This document shows positions 19,067 to 27,806 of a stretch of 64,000 nt of DNA, one piece after another. The stretch is taken from positions 124,001-188,000 of the forward strand of contig JASGCO010000002.1 of the NCBI GenBank assembly GCA_030054095.1, in the 5' to 3' direction. Under the pieces are notes generated by a model. That model saw only the letters and a list, made by a program, of their open reading frames with translations. It ran no database searches and was not told the DNA's origin. Origin of the DNA: Sediminibacterium sp. GTDB taxonomy: Bacteria > Bacteroidota > Bacteroidia > B-17B0 > Aurantibacillaceae. Made by a program: the position numbers and the translations under genes. Positions within the stretch are counted from its first letter, which is position 1, and each line of letters starts with the position of its first letter.

Positions 19067-20899
19067 ATGGCTTATACTTCACTAAACGAATGCATCACTG
19101 ATCTTGAAAAAAACGGACACCTCATCCGGATACAGGAAGAAGTAGATCCAAATCTGGAAATGGCGACCATTCACCTGAAAGTGTTTGCCGGAAACGGACC
19201 AGCTCTGTTATTTGAGAATGTAAAAGGAACTTCCTTCGCCTGTGTATCGAATCTCTTTGGCACTTTAGACCGAAGCCGTTTTATGTTCAGAGACACCTTT
19301 GAAAAGGTGCAGCAACTGGTTCAGTTACGGAACAGCCCCATGGAAGCCGTTAAACATCCTTTTAAATATGCTTCTACTGGATTAGCCGCACTTAAAGCAC
19401 TGCCGCGTAAAGGGTCTTTTTCAAGCAGCGGTTTTAAAGAAATACGCATCAGTGATCTTCCATTGATAAAACACTGGGAAATGGATGGAGGGGCTTTTGT
19501 TACCCTTCCTCAGGTATATAGCGAAGACATTGAAAAACCAGGCGTAATGCAGTCGAATCTGGGCATGTACCGCATACAACTCAACGGAAATGACTATGCG
19601 TTGAATTCAGAGATAGGCTTGCACTACCAGTTACACAGGGGCATTGGCGTACACCAGACCAAAAGTAACGCGCAACATAAACCCTTAAAAGTATCTATTT
19701 TTATAGGTGGACCTCCCAGTCATACGCTGGCTGCAGTCATGCCATTACCCGAAGGAATCAGTGAACTCACTTTTGCGGGGGTGTTGGGCGGTAAACGGTT
19801 CCGTTATACGTATCAGGATGGGTATTGCATTTCTCTGGACGCGGATTTTGTGATTACCGGCGAGGTACATCCCAACGACAATAAGCCCGAAGGACCTTTC
19901 GGAGATCATCTGGGTTATTATAGTCTGAAACATCCTTTCCCTTTAATGAAGGTACATAAGGTATATGCCAAACCCAAGGCTATATGGGCATTTACGGTGG
20001 TTGGGCGTCCACCACAGGAAGATACCGCCTTTGGTGCCCTTATTCACGACATCAGTGGCAGCGCTATTCCGAGTGAGATTCCGGGGGTAAAAGAAGTACA
20101 CGCCGTGGATGCGGCCGGGGTTCATCCTTTATTACTGGCAGTAGGCAGCGAACGGTACACGCCGTATTTGAAACTGCAACAACCTTCAGAACTGCTCACG
20201 CAGGCGAATCACATTTTGGGAACCGGCCAACTGAGTCTTGCCAAATACTTGTTTATCGGCGCTGATCAAAACGGCACGTTACATTGCCACGATGTTAAAG
20301 CCTTCTTTACGTTTATGCTGGAACGTTTGGATTATACCCGCGATATTCATTTTTACACCCAAACCAGCATGGATACGCTGGATTATAGCGGGGAAAACAT
20401 TAATCAGGGCAGTAAAGTGGTATTTGCCGCTTGCGGAGATAAAATCAGAACTTTAGGCAAACTACATCCCTCCGCGCTAAACGGAATACAAGGGATTAAA
20501 GCTGTGCATCAACCGCTGGAAGGGGTTGTTATGATCCATTATTCGGCATTTGGCTCTCAGGCGCAGGCAGAAGAAGACCTGAACCGTTTAATAAGCCAGT
20601 TATCAGGTATTGACTTAAATGGCATCGCCCAGATTGTTTTATTTGATGATTTTGAAACCGCAGATATGACATTGAATGATTATTTGTGGATTACCTATAC
20701 CCGCAGTAATCCAAGTCATGATATTTATGGAGTCGGCAGCTTTACCCTTCATAAACACTGGGGATGTAAAGGACCCCTTATTATTGACGCCCGTAAAAAA
20801 CCGCATCACGCTCCGGAATTAAAACTAAATAAGGAAGTGGAACAACGGGTACTCGAACGTTTTAAGAACCATCCAGCTTTAGGGAAATACATGGTTTAG
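19067..20899 (+). CDS. UbiD-family prenylated-FMN-dependent decarboxylase
   Basis: 610 residues, the length of the Bacteroidota UbiD branch. Conserved features include GRPPQEDTAFG, EGPFGDHLGYY (cofactor/metal E and D in the E-x-x-x-D region), and RYTPYLKL. UbiD enzymes remove or add carboxyl groups on aromatic or unsaturated acids using prenylated FMN made by a UbiX partner, which is not in the window. A role in quinone biosynthesis is usual for this annotation, but the substrate is not decidable here. It has no obvious -7 box and may be transcribed with the DUF4421 gene. Confidence 0.85.
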   Translation: MAYTSLNECITDLEKNGHLIRIQEEVDPNLEMATIHLKVFAGNGPALLFENVKGTSFACVSNLFGTLDRSRFMFRDTFEKVQQLVQLRNSPMEAVKHPFKYASTGLAALKALPRKGSFSSSGFKEIRISDLPLIKHWEMDGGAFVTLPQVYSEDIEKPGVMQSNLGMYRIQLNGNDYALNSEIGLHYQLHRGIGVHQTKSNAQHKPLKVSIFIGGPPSHTLAAVMPLPEGISELTFAGVLGGKRFRYTYQDGYCISLDADFVITGEVHPNDNKPEGPFGDHLGYYSLKHPFPLMKVHKVYAKPKAIWAFTVVGRPPQEDTAFGALIHDISGSAIPSEIPGVKEVHAVDAAGVHPLLLAVGSERYTPYLKLQQPSELLTQANHILGTGQLSLAKYLFIGADQNGTLHCHDVKAFFTFMLERLDYTRDIHFYTQTSMDTLDYSGENINQGSKVVFAACGDKIRTLGKLHPSALNGIQGIKAVHQPLEGVVMIHYSAFGSQAQAEEDLNRLISQLSGIDLNGIAQIVLFDDFETADMTLNDYLWITYTRSNPSHDIYGVGSFTLHKHWGCKGPLIIDARKKPHHAPELKLNKEVEQRVLERFKNHPALGKYMV

Positions 20900-21005
20900 G
20901 CATTTTTTACTGTCCCACACCCGGATTTGTTCACTTCAGAGCATAGCATTTTTCTGTGTTAAAAACGGCCTGCAAACGGCTTTATTGTTACTAAATCCTT
21001 AATTA

Positions 21006-21036
21006 TTAGGACTTTCCCAAAATTTGACTATCTTTG
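21006..21036 (+). promoter_or_regulatory. Putative typA promoter
   Basis: A perfect -7 box TATCTTTG (21029-21036) lies 18 bases before the typA ATG, preceded at 20 bases by TTA (21006-21008), a two-of-three match to the -33 TTG. Confidence 0.55.
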
Positions 21037-21054
21037 CGCCCTCAAATTTAACGC

Positions 21055-22863
21055 ATGTCAGATATTAAAAACATTGCTATTATTGCACACGTTGACCACG
21101 GAAAAACGACGCTGGTTGATAAAATTCTTCATACCTGTAAATTGTTCCGCGAAAACCAGGAAACAGGTGAACTCATTCTGGATAACAATGATCTGGAACG
21201 TGAACGCGGGATTACCATTCTCGCCAAAAACGTATCGGTAACGTATAAGGGTATTAAAATCAACATTATTGACACACCGGGCCACGCCGACTTTGGAGGC
21301 GAAGTGGAACGTGTAATGAATATGGCCGATGGGGTTATTTTATTGGTGGACGCGTTTGAAGGCCCAATGCCGCAAACACGTTTTGTAACGCAAAAAGCGA
21401 TTGCCGCCGGTAAAAAAGCCATTCTGGTAATTAACAAAGTGGACAAACCCAACTGTCGCCCTGAAGAAGTTCATGACGCGGTGTTTGATTTATTCTTTAA
21501 TCTGGAAGCCACAGAAGAGCAACTTGACTTCCCTACTGTTTATGGCTCCAGCAAACAGGGCTGGATGGGACCTGATTATAAAACGCCAACAGAGGACATT
21601 ACCTATTTACTGGATACCATTCTTGAAAAAATCCCAAGTGCGCCTAAACGTGAAGGATCGCTTCAAATTCAGATTACCTCGTTGGATTACTCATCATTTA
21701 TTGGCCGTATTGCTGTTGGACGCGTTTACCGTGGTACCATCCGCGAAAACATGCCGGTGAGTGTGGTAAAACGTAACGGCACTATTCAAAAAAGCCGCGT
21801 AAAAGAATTATTTGTATTTGATGGATTAGGAAAGGTAAAAGTGCAGGAAGTAAATGCCGGTGATATTTGCGCGTTTACCGGTATTGAAGGATTTGAAATT
21901 GGTGATACCGTTGCCGATTTCGAAAATCCGGAAGGTTTACCAAACATCAGCATTGATGAACCAACGATGAGTATGTTGTTTACCATTAACAACTCCCCAT
22001 TTTTCGGAAAAGATGGTAAATACGTTACCTCGCGCCACCTGCGCGACCGCTTAATGAAAGAATTAGAAAAAAATCTGGCGTTACGCGTGGAAGAAACCGC
22101 GTCGCCTGATTCGTATCTGGTATATGGCCGTGGTATTTTACACTTATCGGTACTCATTGAAACCATGCGTCGCGAAGGGTACGAATTACAAGTTGGTCAG
22201 CCACAAGTAATCATTAAAGAGATTAACGGTGCGAAATGTGAACCAGTTGAAATCCTGACCATTGATACACCCGAAGAGACCAGCAGCCGCGTTATTGATT
22301 TAGTAACGCAACGCAAAGGTGACATGCTGATGATGCAGCCAAAAGGCGATTTAGTTCACATGGAATTTGAAATTCCGTCTCGTGGTATTATCGGATTACG
22401 GAATAACATTTTAACCGCTACTGCCGGAGAAGCCATCATGGCGCACCGCTTTAAAGCATTTGAACCTTGGAAAGGAACTATTACCAACCGTATATCAGGT
22501 GTACTTTTATCGAAAGATAAAGGTGTATCGGTAGCATACAGTATTGACAAATTACAGGATCGTGGAAAATTCTTTATTGATCCGGGTGAGGAAGTTTATA
22601 CCGGCATGGTTGTAGGCGAACACATCCGCCCTGATGATTTGGTAATTAACCTGTGTACTGAGAAAAAATTAACCAACATGCGTGCCAGCGGCAGCGACGA
22701 AAAAATGCGTATCGCGCCAAAAGTACGTTTTAGTCTGGAAGAGGCGATGGAGTATATTCAGGAAGATGAGTATGTGGAAATTACGCCGAATAATATCCGT
22801 ATGCGTAAAATCATTTTGGATGAAAATGAACGTAAACGTGTACAAAAGAAAATGGAAGCATAA
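21055..22863 (+). CDS. typA: Ribosome-associated GTPase TypA/BipA
   Basis: 602 residues, the standard length. G motifs: [10 protein letters not shown] (P-loop, about 11-20), RERGITI (switch I), [15 protein letters not shown] (switch II) and [13 protein letters not shown] (G4). EF-Tu-like domain II, EF-G-like domains III and V and the BipA-specific C-terminal domain follow. BipA is an elongation-factor-like GTPase that assists ribosome assembly and stress or cold adaptation. It has its own promoter and a strong terminator. Confidence 0.97.
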   Translation: MSDIKNIAIIAHVDHGKTTLVDKILHTCKLFRENQETGELILDNNDLERERGITILAKNVSVTYKGIKINIIDTPGHADFGGEVERVMNMADGVILLVDAFEGPMPQTRFVTQKAIAAGKKAILVINKVDKPNCRPEEVHDAVFDLFFNLEATEEQLDFPTVYGSSKQGWMGPDYKTPTEDITYLLDTILEKIPSAPKREGSLQIQITSLDYSSFIGRIAVGRVYRGTIRENMPVSVVKRNGTIQKSRVKELFVFDGLGKVKVQEVNAGDICAFTGIEGFEIGDTVADFENPEGLPNISIDEPTMSMLFTINNSPFFGKDGKYVTSRHLRDRLMKELEKNLALRVEETASPDSYLVYGRGILHLSVLIETMRREGYELQVGQPQVIIKEINGAKCEPVEILTIDTPEETSSRVIDLVTQRKGDMLMMQPKGDLVHMEFEIPSRGIIGLRNNILTATAGEAIMAHRFKAFEPWKGTITNRISGVLLSKDKGVSVAYSIDKLQDRGKFFIDPGEEVYTGMVVGEHIRPDDLVINLCTEKKLTNMRASGSDEKMRIAPKVRFSLEEAMEYIQEDEYVEITPNNIRMRKIILDENERKRVQKKMEA

Positions 22864-22889
22864 TACAGTTTCTTATTCTATGAAAATAA

Positions 22890-22922
22890 AATCCCCGGCT
22901 ACAAACCGGGGATTCTTTTTTG
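22890..22922 (+). terminator. Rho-independent terminator of typA
   Basis: AATCCCCGG (22890-22898), a 7-base loop, CCGGGGATT (22906-22914), then a T run. The rest of the gap to 23101 shows no gene or RNA that I can recognise. Confidence 0.92.
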
Positions 22923-23101
22923 TTGTTGGTTGTGTTGGCATCTTGCTTGCGTAAGTTGTTTGTTGGTTTGTAAGGCAAGCATTTGCCTGTTTGTCTTCAG
23001 AACTTAAACTTGAGAAAGGTTAGTACTGATCTGATAAGACAATAAGGTTTACACTCCGTATTTTGCACAGAGGTTTGTTTTATGAGTAAATGGTATGTGT
23101 A

Positions 23102-24934
23102 TTAACGGAAAAGGCTTAAGGTTCCGTGCTCAAGAATAGAGCGCCCATCTATTGCTCTACCTTCAATAATGTAAAAGAAAGTGCCATCTGAACAATTTTC
23201 ATGACGCTTGTTTTTACCATCCCATAAAATACGTTCAGCACTTACGCTCTTTTCAAAAACAAGATTTCCCCATCGGTCAAATATTTTAACATTAGCCATT
23301 GGCAATGTAGCAGTATTCAGTTCGAAAAAATCATTACTTCCATCTCCGTTAGGCGAAAACACATTTGGTACCACCAATGCATTTTCCTGCCATAAACGAA
23401 TTCCTGTTGTATCCCGGCAGCCGGTTTTTGGATCTTTAACTTCCAGCAGATAGTACCCTGGTACAGTTGCTTGTATAGCCTGATTACCCGCATATAAACC
23501 GGCCTCGTTATACCATTGGTAACTAAAATTTGTTCCAGTACTCAATGCCATTCCATTTAATGGTAATACTGAGCCCTGAGTAATAGTTTGTCCAAGTGGC
23601 GCGGTTATTGATGCCTTTACCGACGCATTAACCTGAAGGTATTTCTTTAATGTATCAGCACATCCGTTACCGCTCTTTACCTGTAATTGTATTGATTTTA
23701 AACCAGACCACATAAAGGTGTGTGTAACTACTGAGCCTGTATAAATTGTATTTTCTACATTCCATCGGTAATGTAAACCGGAACTGGTCAATGGATTTTG
23801 AACCGACGCCGTAAAATCAGCGACTAACTGGCAGGGCAGATTCGCTATTGAAAATGCTGCGTTAGGTTTTTGAGCGATTTTATAAAAATAATACAAGGGA
23901 AACTGGCTGCAGGTAGCTACAGGGCTACACTGTAAAGTATACATCCCCGGGCTGTTACAAACAACGCTACTCTGTCCTGCCGGTGTAATGGCGCCTGCCG
24001 AACCCAACCATTGATAGGATGCCATGCCAGAGGGTGCCAGTAACGTGTGTGGAAATCGCACACATTCCTGCCTGGTTTCGTCCGGCCCATTACAATCCGC
24101 GTCGAGGTAACAATACGCCCAGTCGTAATCAAATACACACCAGTTACATTCTACTTCCAGCGTTACAATCTGTCCCATTAAAGCGGTAAGGTCTAAGTGC
24201 GTTGTTTGCCATGCAGAATAAGATACCGGAAACTCACCACCACCCATATTTACACCATTTTTTAATGCTGTACTGAATGAGGCCAATCCTACAGGGCCTG
24301 TTGCATCGCTATAAAAACAATTCAGTTGCGGACAAGGTATTACTTCACCCAAACTATTACGCAACCGAATACGAAACTTTGCTGCGACACTACTATCGTG
24401 CGGATAATTCAACAAAACCAACGCGTAATGAATGTTCAACCGAGAGGCCGTTGGGCTAACCTGCAACGTCCGTTTTGCTAACGATTTAAATTGCATCTTT
24501 CCGGAGGTAGTATGATTGTTTAATTGTATTGAATAACGACCTCCTCCCGGAAACACTTTAGGAAATCCTGCGTGTGGATCGGTACCTGAATTTACCAGAG
24601 CGAAATCGCCGTTAATGTTCCAGCCTTCGGTGGTTCCTTTTTCAAATCCTATGTTTTCGCACAGCGGTGAGATGGTTGCTTTGCCCGGAACCAATACCTG
24701 TTGATTATTTCCGTTTGTGGTATACTCCTGTAAACGTTTGGAAGCATATGCTATGAAATGATTCTGATTTTCTTTACTACCCGCTGCCGCATGTTTCAGA
24801 ATCGCCATCATTTGAGGACTCTCCGGGGGATTAGTCTGCGCCTGAACAGAATTAGCTAAAAGTAACAAAACAACACTAAAGGCAATTGTTTGCCATTGCA
24901 AAGCACGTAGCTTCACCGGTAGGTTAATAATCAT
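23102..24934 (-). CDS. Secreted T9SS cargo protein with CHU_C-type C-terminal domain
   Basis: 610 residues. A signal peptide (hydrophobic SVVLLLLANSVQAQ, ending near 33) leads into a charged segment (to about 90). A jelly-roll-like region follows (about 95-290, NIGFEKGTTEGWNINGDFALVN and Cys-containing strands such as NWCVFDYDWAYC). Then come PKD/Ig-like domains (about 290-510, FTASVQNPLTSSGLHYRWNV) and the sorting domain (about 525-610, VPNVFSPNGDGSNDFFEL and IFDRWGNLVFEK). The protein is predicted to be exported by type IX secretion. The GF-x-x-G-x-x-x-GW opening resembles carbohydrate-binding jelly rolls, but the ligand is unknown. Confidence 0.87.
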   Translation of the reverse strand: MIINLPVKLRALQWQTIAFSVVLLLLANSVQAQTNPPESPQMMAILKHAAAGSKENQNHFIAYASKRLQEYTTNGNNQQVLVPGKATISPLCENIGFEKGTTEGWNINGDFALVNSGTDPHAGFPKVFPGGGRYSIQLNNHTTSGKMQFKSLAKRTLQVSPTASRLNIHYALVLLNYPHDSSVAAKFRIRLRNSLGEVIPCPQLNCFYSDATGPVGLASFSTALKNGVNMGGGEFPVSYSAWQTTHLDLTALMGQIVTLEVECNWCVFDYDWAYCYLDADCNGPDETRQECVRFPHTLLAPSGMASYQWLGSAGAITPAGQSSVVCNSPGMYTLQCSPVATCSQFPLYYFYKIAQKPNAAFSIANLPCQLVADFTASVQNPLTSSGLHYRWNVENTIYTGSVVTHTFMWSGLKSIQLQVKSGNGCADTLKKYLQVNASVKASITAPLGQTITQGSVLPLNGMALSTGTNFSYQWYNEAGLYAGNQAIQATVPGYYLLEVKDPKTGCRDTTGIRLWQENALVVPNVFSPNGDGSNDFFELNTATLPMANVKIFDRWGNLVFEKSVSAERILWDGKNKRHENCSDGTFFYIIEGRAIDGRSILEHGTLSLFR

Positions 24935-25106
24935 AAACTTTGTATTTGAGCGATAAATCCTGGATAAGATTATCTCACGATTATAAAAACAAATACCGTG
25001 CCAGATTTACAAAACATTAACATTCCCTCAAACAAACGCCGCATTCCATCTTTAAACAACAGGGTTCACACATTGGTTTAATCCTTACTTTTAGATCGTT
25101 TAAGCA

Positions 25107-25766
25107 ATGAAAAACAACAGAATTATTTTTATACTTCTCCTAATAACAATTTACAGAATACTTCCTGCGCAACCTGCACCTTTTATAAAAGGCTATGTTA
25201 TTCTGGATAGTACTTCCGGAGATCTTGATAAAGACGATATACCAGAACTGGTAATAGCCTTTACACCTGAATACAGTAATGATTCTTTACATGTAACATC
25301 TAAGCGTTTGCTATACGTTTACAAAAAACAAAACAGGAAATGGCTGCTTTGGCAACAATCAACAGAAGCCTTACTTGGTGAAGAAGAAGGTGGCATGATG
25401 GGAGATCCGTACAGCGGTATTTATATTAAAAACGGTGTGCTGTACATAGAACATTTTGGAGGGAGCAGCTGGAAATGGCGTACCAAAGATAAATACAAAC
25501 TATTCAATAATCAATTCCGGTTAATTGGCGTATTTTCTTATTTTGGGAAACAGTGTGAGTACTGGGCCAGTTTTGATTTTAATCTATTATCCGGTAAAAT
25601 TAATTACCGCAAAAACTGTGAGCATTGCGAAGATCGGGAATCAGATGAGTGTATTAATCAGAAAGAAACATTCTATTATAAAGGTATCCGGATTAATTTT
25701 GCAACGAGGCGTCATAAAGCGTACAGTATTGTATCTCCGAGACACAAAGATGTACTTAGTTTATAG
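25107..25766 (+). CDS. Secreted hypothetical protein with VCBS/FG-GAP-like segment
   Basis: 219 residues with an N-terminal signal (IIFILLLITIYRILPAQ, cleavage near 22). SGDLDKDDIPELVIAF (about 38-53) has the Asp-rich calcium-loop look of FG-GAP/VCBS repeats and is followed by a LYVYKKQNRKWLLWQQS strand. A Cys cluster (CEYW, then CEHCEDRESDEC) near 145-190 may form disulfides. I do not recognise a family. It is flanked by a divergent T9SS protein gene and by the FNR-site lipoprotein gene. Confidence 0.7.
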   Translation: MKNNRIIFILLLITIYRILPAQPAPFIKGYVILDSTSGDLDKDDIPELVIAFTPEYSNDSLHVTSKRLLYVYKKQNRKWLLWQQSTEALLGEEEGGMMGDPYSGIYIKNGVLYIEHFGGSSWKWRTKDKYKLFNNQFRLIGVFSYFGKQCEYWASFDFNLLSGKINYRKNCEHCEDRESDECINQKETFYYKGIRINFATRRHKAYSIVSPRHKDVLSL

Positions 25767-25825
25767 AATACGTTTGCATACATTTCATTCACCTATATAA
25801 AGAAATGTTCGGTCTGCAACCGTTT

Positions 25826-25869
25826 TTGACAATTATCAAAAATTATATCTCACCATGTAAGTAATTTTG
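25826..25869 (+). promoter_or_regulatory. FNR-type site and -7 box upstream of the 25896 lipoprotein
   Basis: TTGAC-AATT-ATCAA (25826-25839, centre 25832.5) is 29.5 bp from the first base of a perfect -7 box TAATTTTG (25862-25869). Geometry is identical to hemN. No -33 TTG. The start codon is 26 bases after the box. Confidence 0.75.
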
Positions 25870-25895
25870 ATCCGTCGTATTAAACCATTCATACC

Positions 25896-26474
25896 ATGAA
25901 AACAGTTAAGTCTTATTTAAAACGTCTTTTACTCCCTGTTTTACCACTTATGCTTTTAACGAATGCCTGCATGAAACCGTTATCGGAAGGCGTTACCGAT
26001 GAAAAAGCCGGGTTAAACGGGAGCTTTGAAATTGCATCTGAAAAAATGCCTGTCAATTGGTTATTGTACACGAATACAACTACCGGACAAGGTGATTTTA
26101 CGATTCAGCTGGATACCACTACAAAACAAGACGGAAAGCAATCCTTAATGTTTCATGTAACCGCCTGTTCCCCGGAAGGGGGGCGTTATTCTCCCGGTTT
26201 TACACGCGAAATTCCGGCGAAAGCGGGAGACACATACCGTGTTGGTTTCTGGATAAAAAACAACAATAGCCATTACCAGTTAAACATATCGGGTGTTAAT
26301 GCGCATCATAAAAGCGATGGCCCTGTTTTAAAAGATCAAAGCGCCACACAAGATTGGTTATATCAGGAATGCGTTTACCAGATTCCTGAACAGATGGATC
26401 ACTTACGGTTAGAGTTTAATGTACTCTCGAAAGGTGATTGTTGGATTGACAACATACACATCGAAAAACAGTAA
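25896..26474 (+). CDS. Putative lipoprotein with carbohydrate-binding-like jelly-roll domain
   Basis: 192 residues. The signal peptide ends in LLTNAC (Cys near 25), a lipobox-like sequence. NGSFEIASEKMPVNWLLY opens a domain whose later pattern (GKQSLMFHVT, AGDTYRVGFWIKN, CWIDNIHIEKQ) resembles the CBM4/9-like or 'DUF642-like' jelly rolls. Family assignment is tentative. The gene lies alone behind a predicted FNR-type promoter, so it is probably induced with the cbb3 oxidase at low oxygen. Why a surface lipoprotein should be is unclear. Confidence 0.75.
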   Translation: MKTVKSYLKRLLLPVLPLMLLTNACMKPLSEGVTDEKAGLNGSFEIASEKMPVNWLLYTNTTTGQGDFTIQLDTTTKQDGKQSLMFHVTACSPEGGRYSPGFTREIPAKAGDTYRVGFWIKNNNSHYQLNISGVNAHHKSDGPVLKDQSATQDWLYQECVYQIPEQMDHLRLEFNVLSKGDCWIDNIHIEKQ

Positions 26475-26557
26475 TAGTAAAAGTGCGGTTTTCCTCCTCT
26501 TCAAAACATAGATATGCTTTATCATAAATGGATTGGGTTTACCGGACTTTTCCTCTG

Positions 26558-27130
26558 TTAGCAGCACTTAATGCGTGTTGACCAGCGCGTCCATATTATA
26601 GCGCCTTTTGGAATACTTACCCAAATATGCAATGCTGCCAGCGCAATGGCTCCGGGAATAACGTTTACTGCTAACCAACGAAAAACAGGATACGTGGAAG
26701 TGGTATCAAAATTTTCGACAAGGGTTAAACCGTTTGTCTGCAGTTTAATTTTTACAGCCAGAAATAAAGCGACGGAAGCAAAATGGAATCCATTAACAAA
26801 TAAATGCAGTATATACTCCCATCGCGGCAACCCGCCCATAAAACGGCGGCTGTCTTTTTCGATCCAGGCATCTGCAAATAAAACGATAACATCCAGTGCT
26901 ACAAGTGCTAATCCAATATAAAAACCTGGGACACAGTTTTGCCTGACAAATAAAAAATAAACGATTCCCGGAAACAGAATGGCTCGCAAAGTATGCGTGA
27001 GGTGCTCGGTTTGACTTTCCTTATGCTGATACAATCGGTAACGGATGAGGTGAAGGTATAAACCATCTACAGTGCCTAAAATAGCAAATACACTTAAAAG
27101 AACGGAAAGAATACTAAACGCTGTTTCCAT
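26558..27130 (-). CDS. Hypothetical five-helix membrane protein
   Basis: 190 residues with hydrophobic segments at about 5-27, 50-65, 70-88, 108-126 and 150-172. The first helix contains GTVDGLYLHLIRYRL, and HTLRAILFP follows, with several His at helix ends (H27, H48, H107 region). I do not recognise the family with certainty. The His placement would allow haem or metal binding, but that is only a possibility. The 27131-27225 gap upstream holds a GGACA-AA-TGTCC palindrome of unknown meaning. Confidence 0.65.
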   Translation of the reverse strand: METAFSILSVLLSVFAILGTVDGLYLHLIRYRLYQHKESQTEHLTHTLRAILFPGIVYFLFVRQNCVPGFYIGLALVALDVIVLFADAWIEKDSRRFMGGLPRWEYILHLFVNGFHFASVALFLAVKIKLQTNGLTLVENFDTTSTYPVFRWLAVNVIPGAIALAALHIWVSIPKGAIIWTRWSTRIKCC

Positions 27131-27225
27131 ATTATTTTTTCAGACAAAAATGCAGCGCATCTGATAAATACTAAAGGACAAATGTCCCCGAATGAAACTA
27201 TACAATCAAAGAGCCGAGTTTATGG

Positions 27226-27801
27226 TCATTTTTTAGCTGAGCGGATTCGGGTTAAGGTGCGTCGCGTGATCCCCAGGTAAGAAGCGATATCTTCGACACT
27301 TGCCTTAAGGATAACCTCTGGCTGTTCGCTTTCCAGACGCAGGTATTTTTCTGTGGCGGATTCGTTATTTAAAACGGCGGCGTAGTGTTCCATTACCAGA
27401 TACTGTTGTTCGGTAAGCAAGCGACCCAGTGTTTGCCAGCCAGCATACTGCTTATACAAATCCTGCAGATCGGTGTATTCGATAACCACCAATTCTGTAT
27501 CCTCTATGGCAACCAGACTATGCGCTGATGCTTGTTGCAAAATAAAACTTTTATACGCAGTACTGATACTACCTGCGGGGCAGAAGCAATACGTTGTTTC
27601 CTCGCCTTTGGCATTAAGGTAATAGGTACGAAGCGTGCCTGACACTATAAATGCCGCTTTACGGCAAATAGTTCCCTGCTTCACAAAACACTCTCCTTTA
27701 CGCAACTTAAGGGAAGCAAAGCGTTTTAAACCCGCCTCCCATTCTTCGGGTGTTAATGCGTGAAACTGTTGCAGAAAAGCTTTAAAACTACTGGTTTGCA
27801 A
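27226..27801 (-). CDS. Crp/Fnr-family transcriptional regulator (RTLTR recognition helix)
   Basis: 191 residues: a cyclic-nucleotide-binding-type beta-barrel (about 30-115), a long dimer helix, and a C-terminal HTH (ASVEDIASYLGITRRTLTRIR). At the positions of FNR Glu209/Ser212/Arg213 it has Arg181, Thr184 and Arg185. It therefore lacks the Glu used for TTGAT recognition and may bind a different site. Three scattered Cys, no FNR-type iron-sulfur set. The start is TTG (27801), the only in-frame option. It follows tex by 5 bases on the same strand, so it is probably co-transcribed. Confidence 0.88.
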   Translation of the reverse strand: MQTSSFKAFLQQFHALTPEEWEAGLKRFASLKLRKGECFVKQGTICRKAAFIVSGTLRTYYLNAKGEETTYCFCPAGSISTAYKSFILQQASAHSLVAIEDTELVVIEYTDLQDLYKQYAGWQTLGRLLTEQQYLVMEHYAAVLNNESATEKYLRLESEQPEVILKASVEDIASYLGITRRTLTRIRSAKK

Positions 27802-27806
27802 GGTTT

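Noticed and set aside
22864..23101. RNA gene in the gap after typA
   Set aside because: Apart from the terminator I see no tRNA-like arms or conserved RNA motif.
27177..27188. GGACA-AA-TGTCC palindrome upstream of the 26558-27130 membrane gene
   Set aside because: It does not match the FNR-type pattern, occurs once, and no -7 box at a fixed distance supports it.
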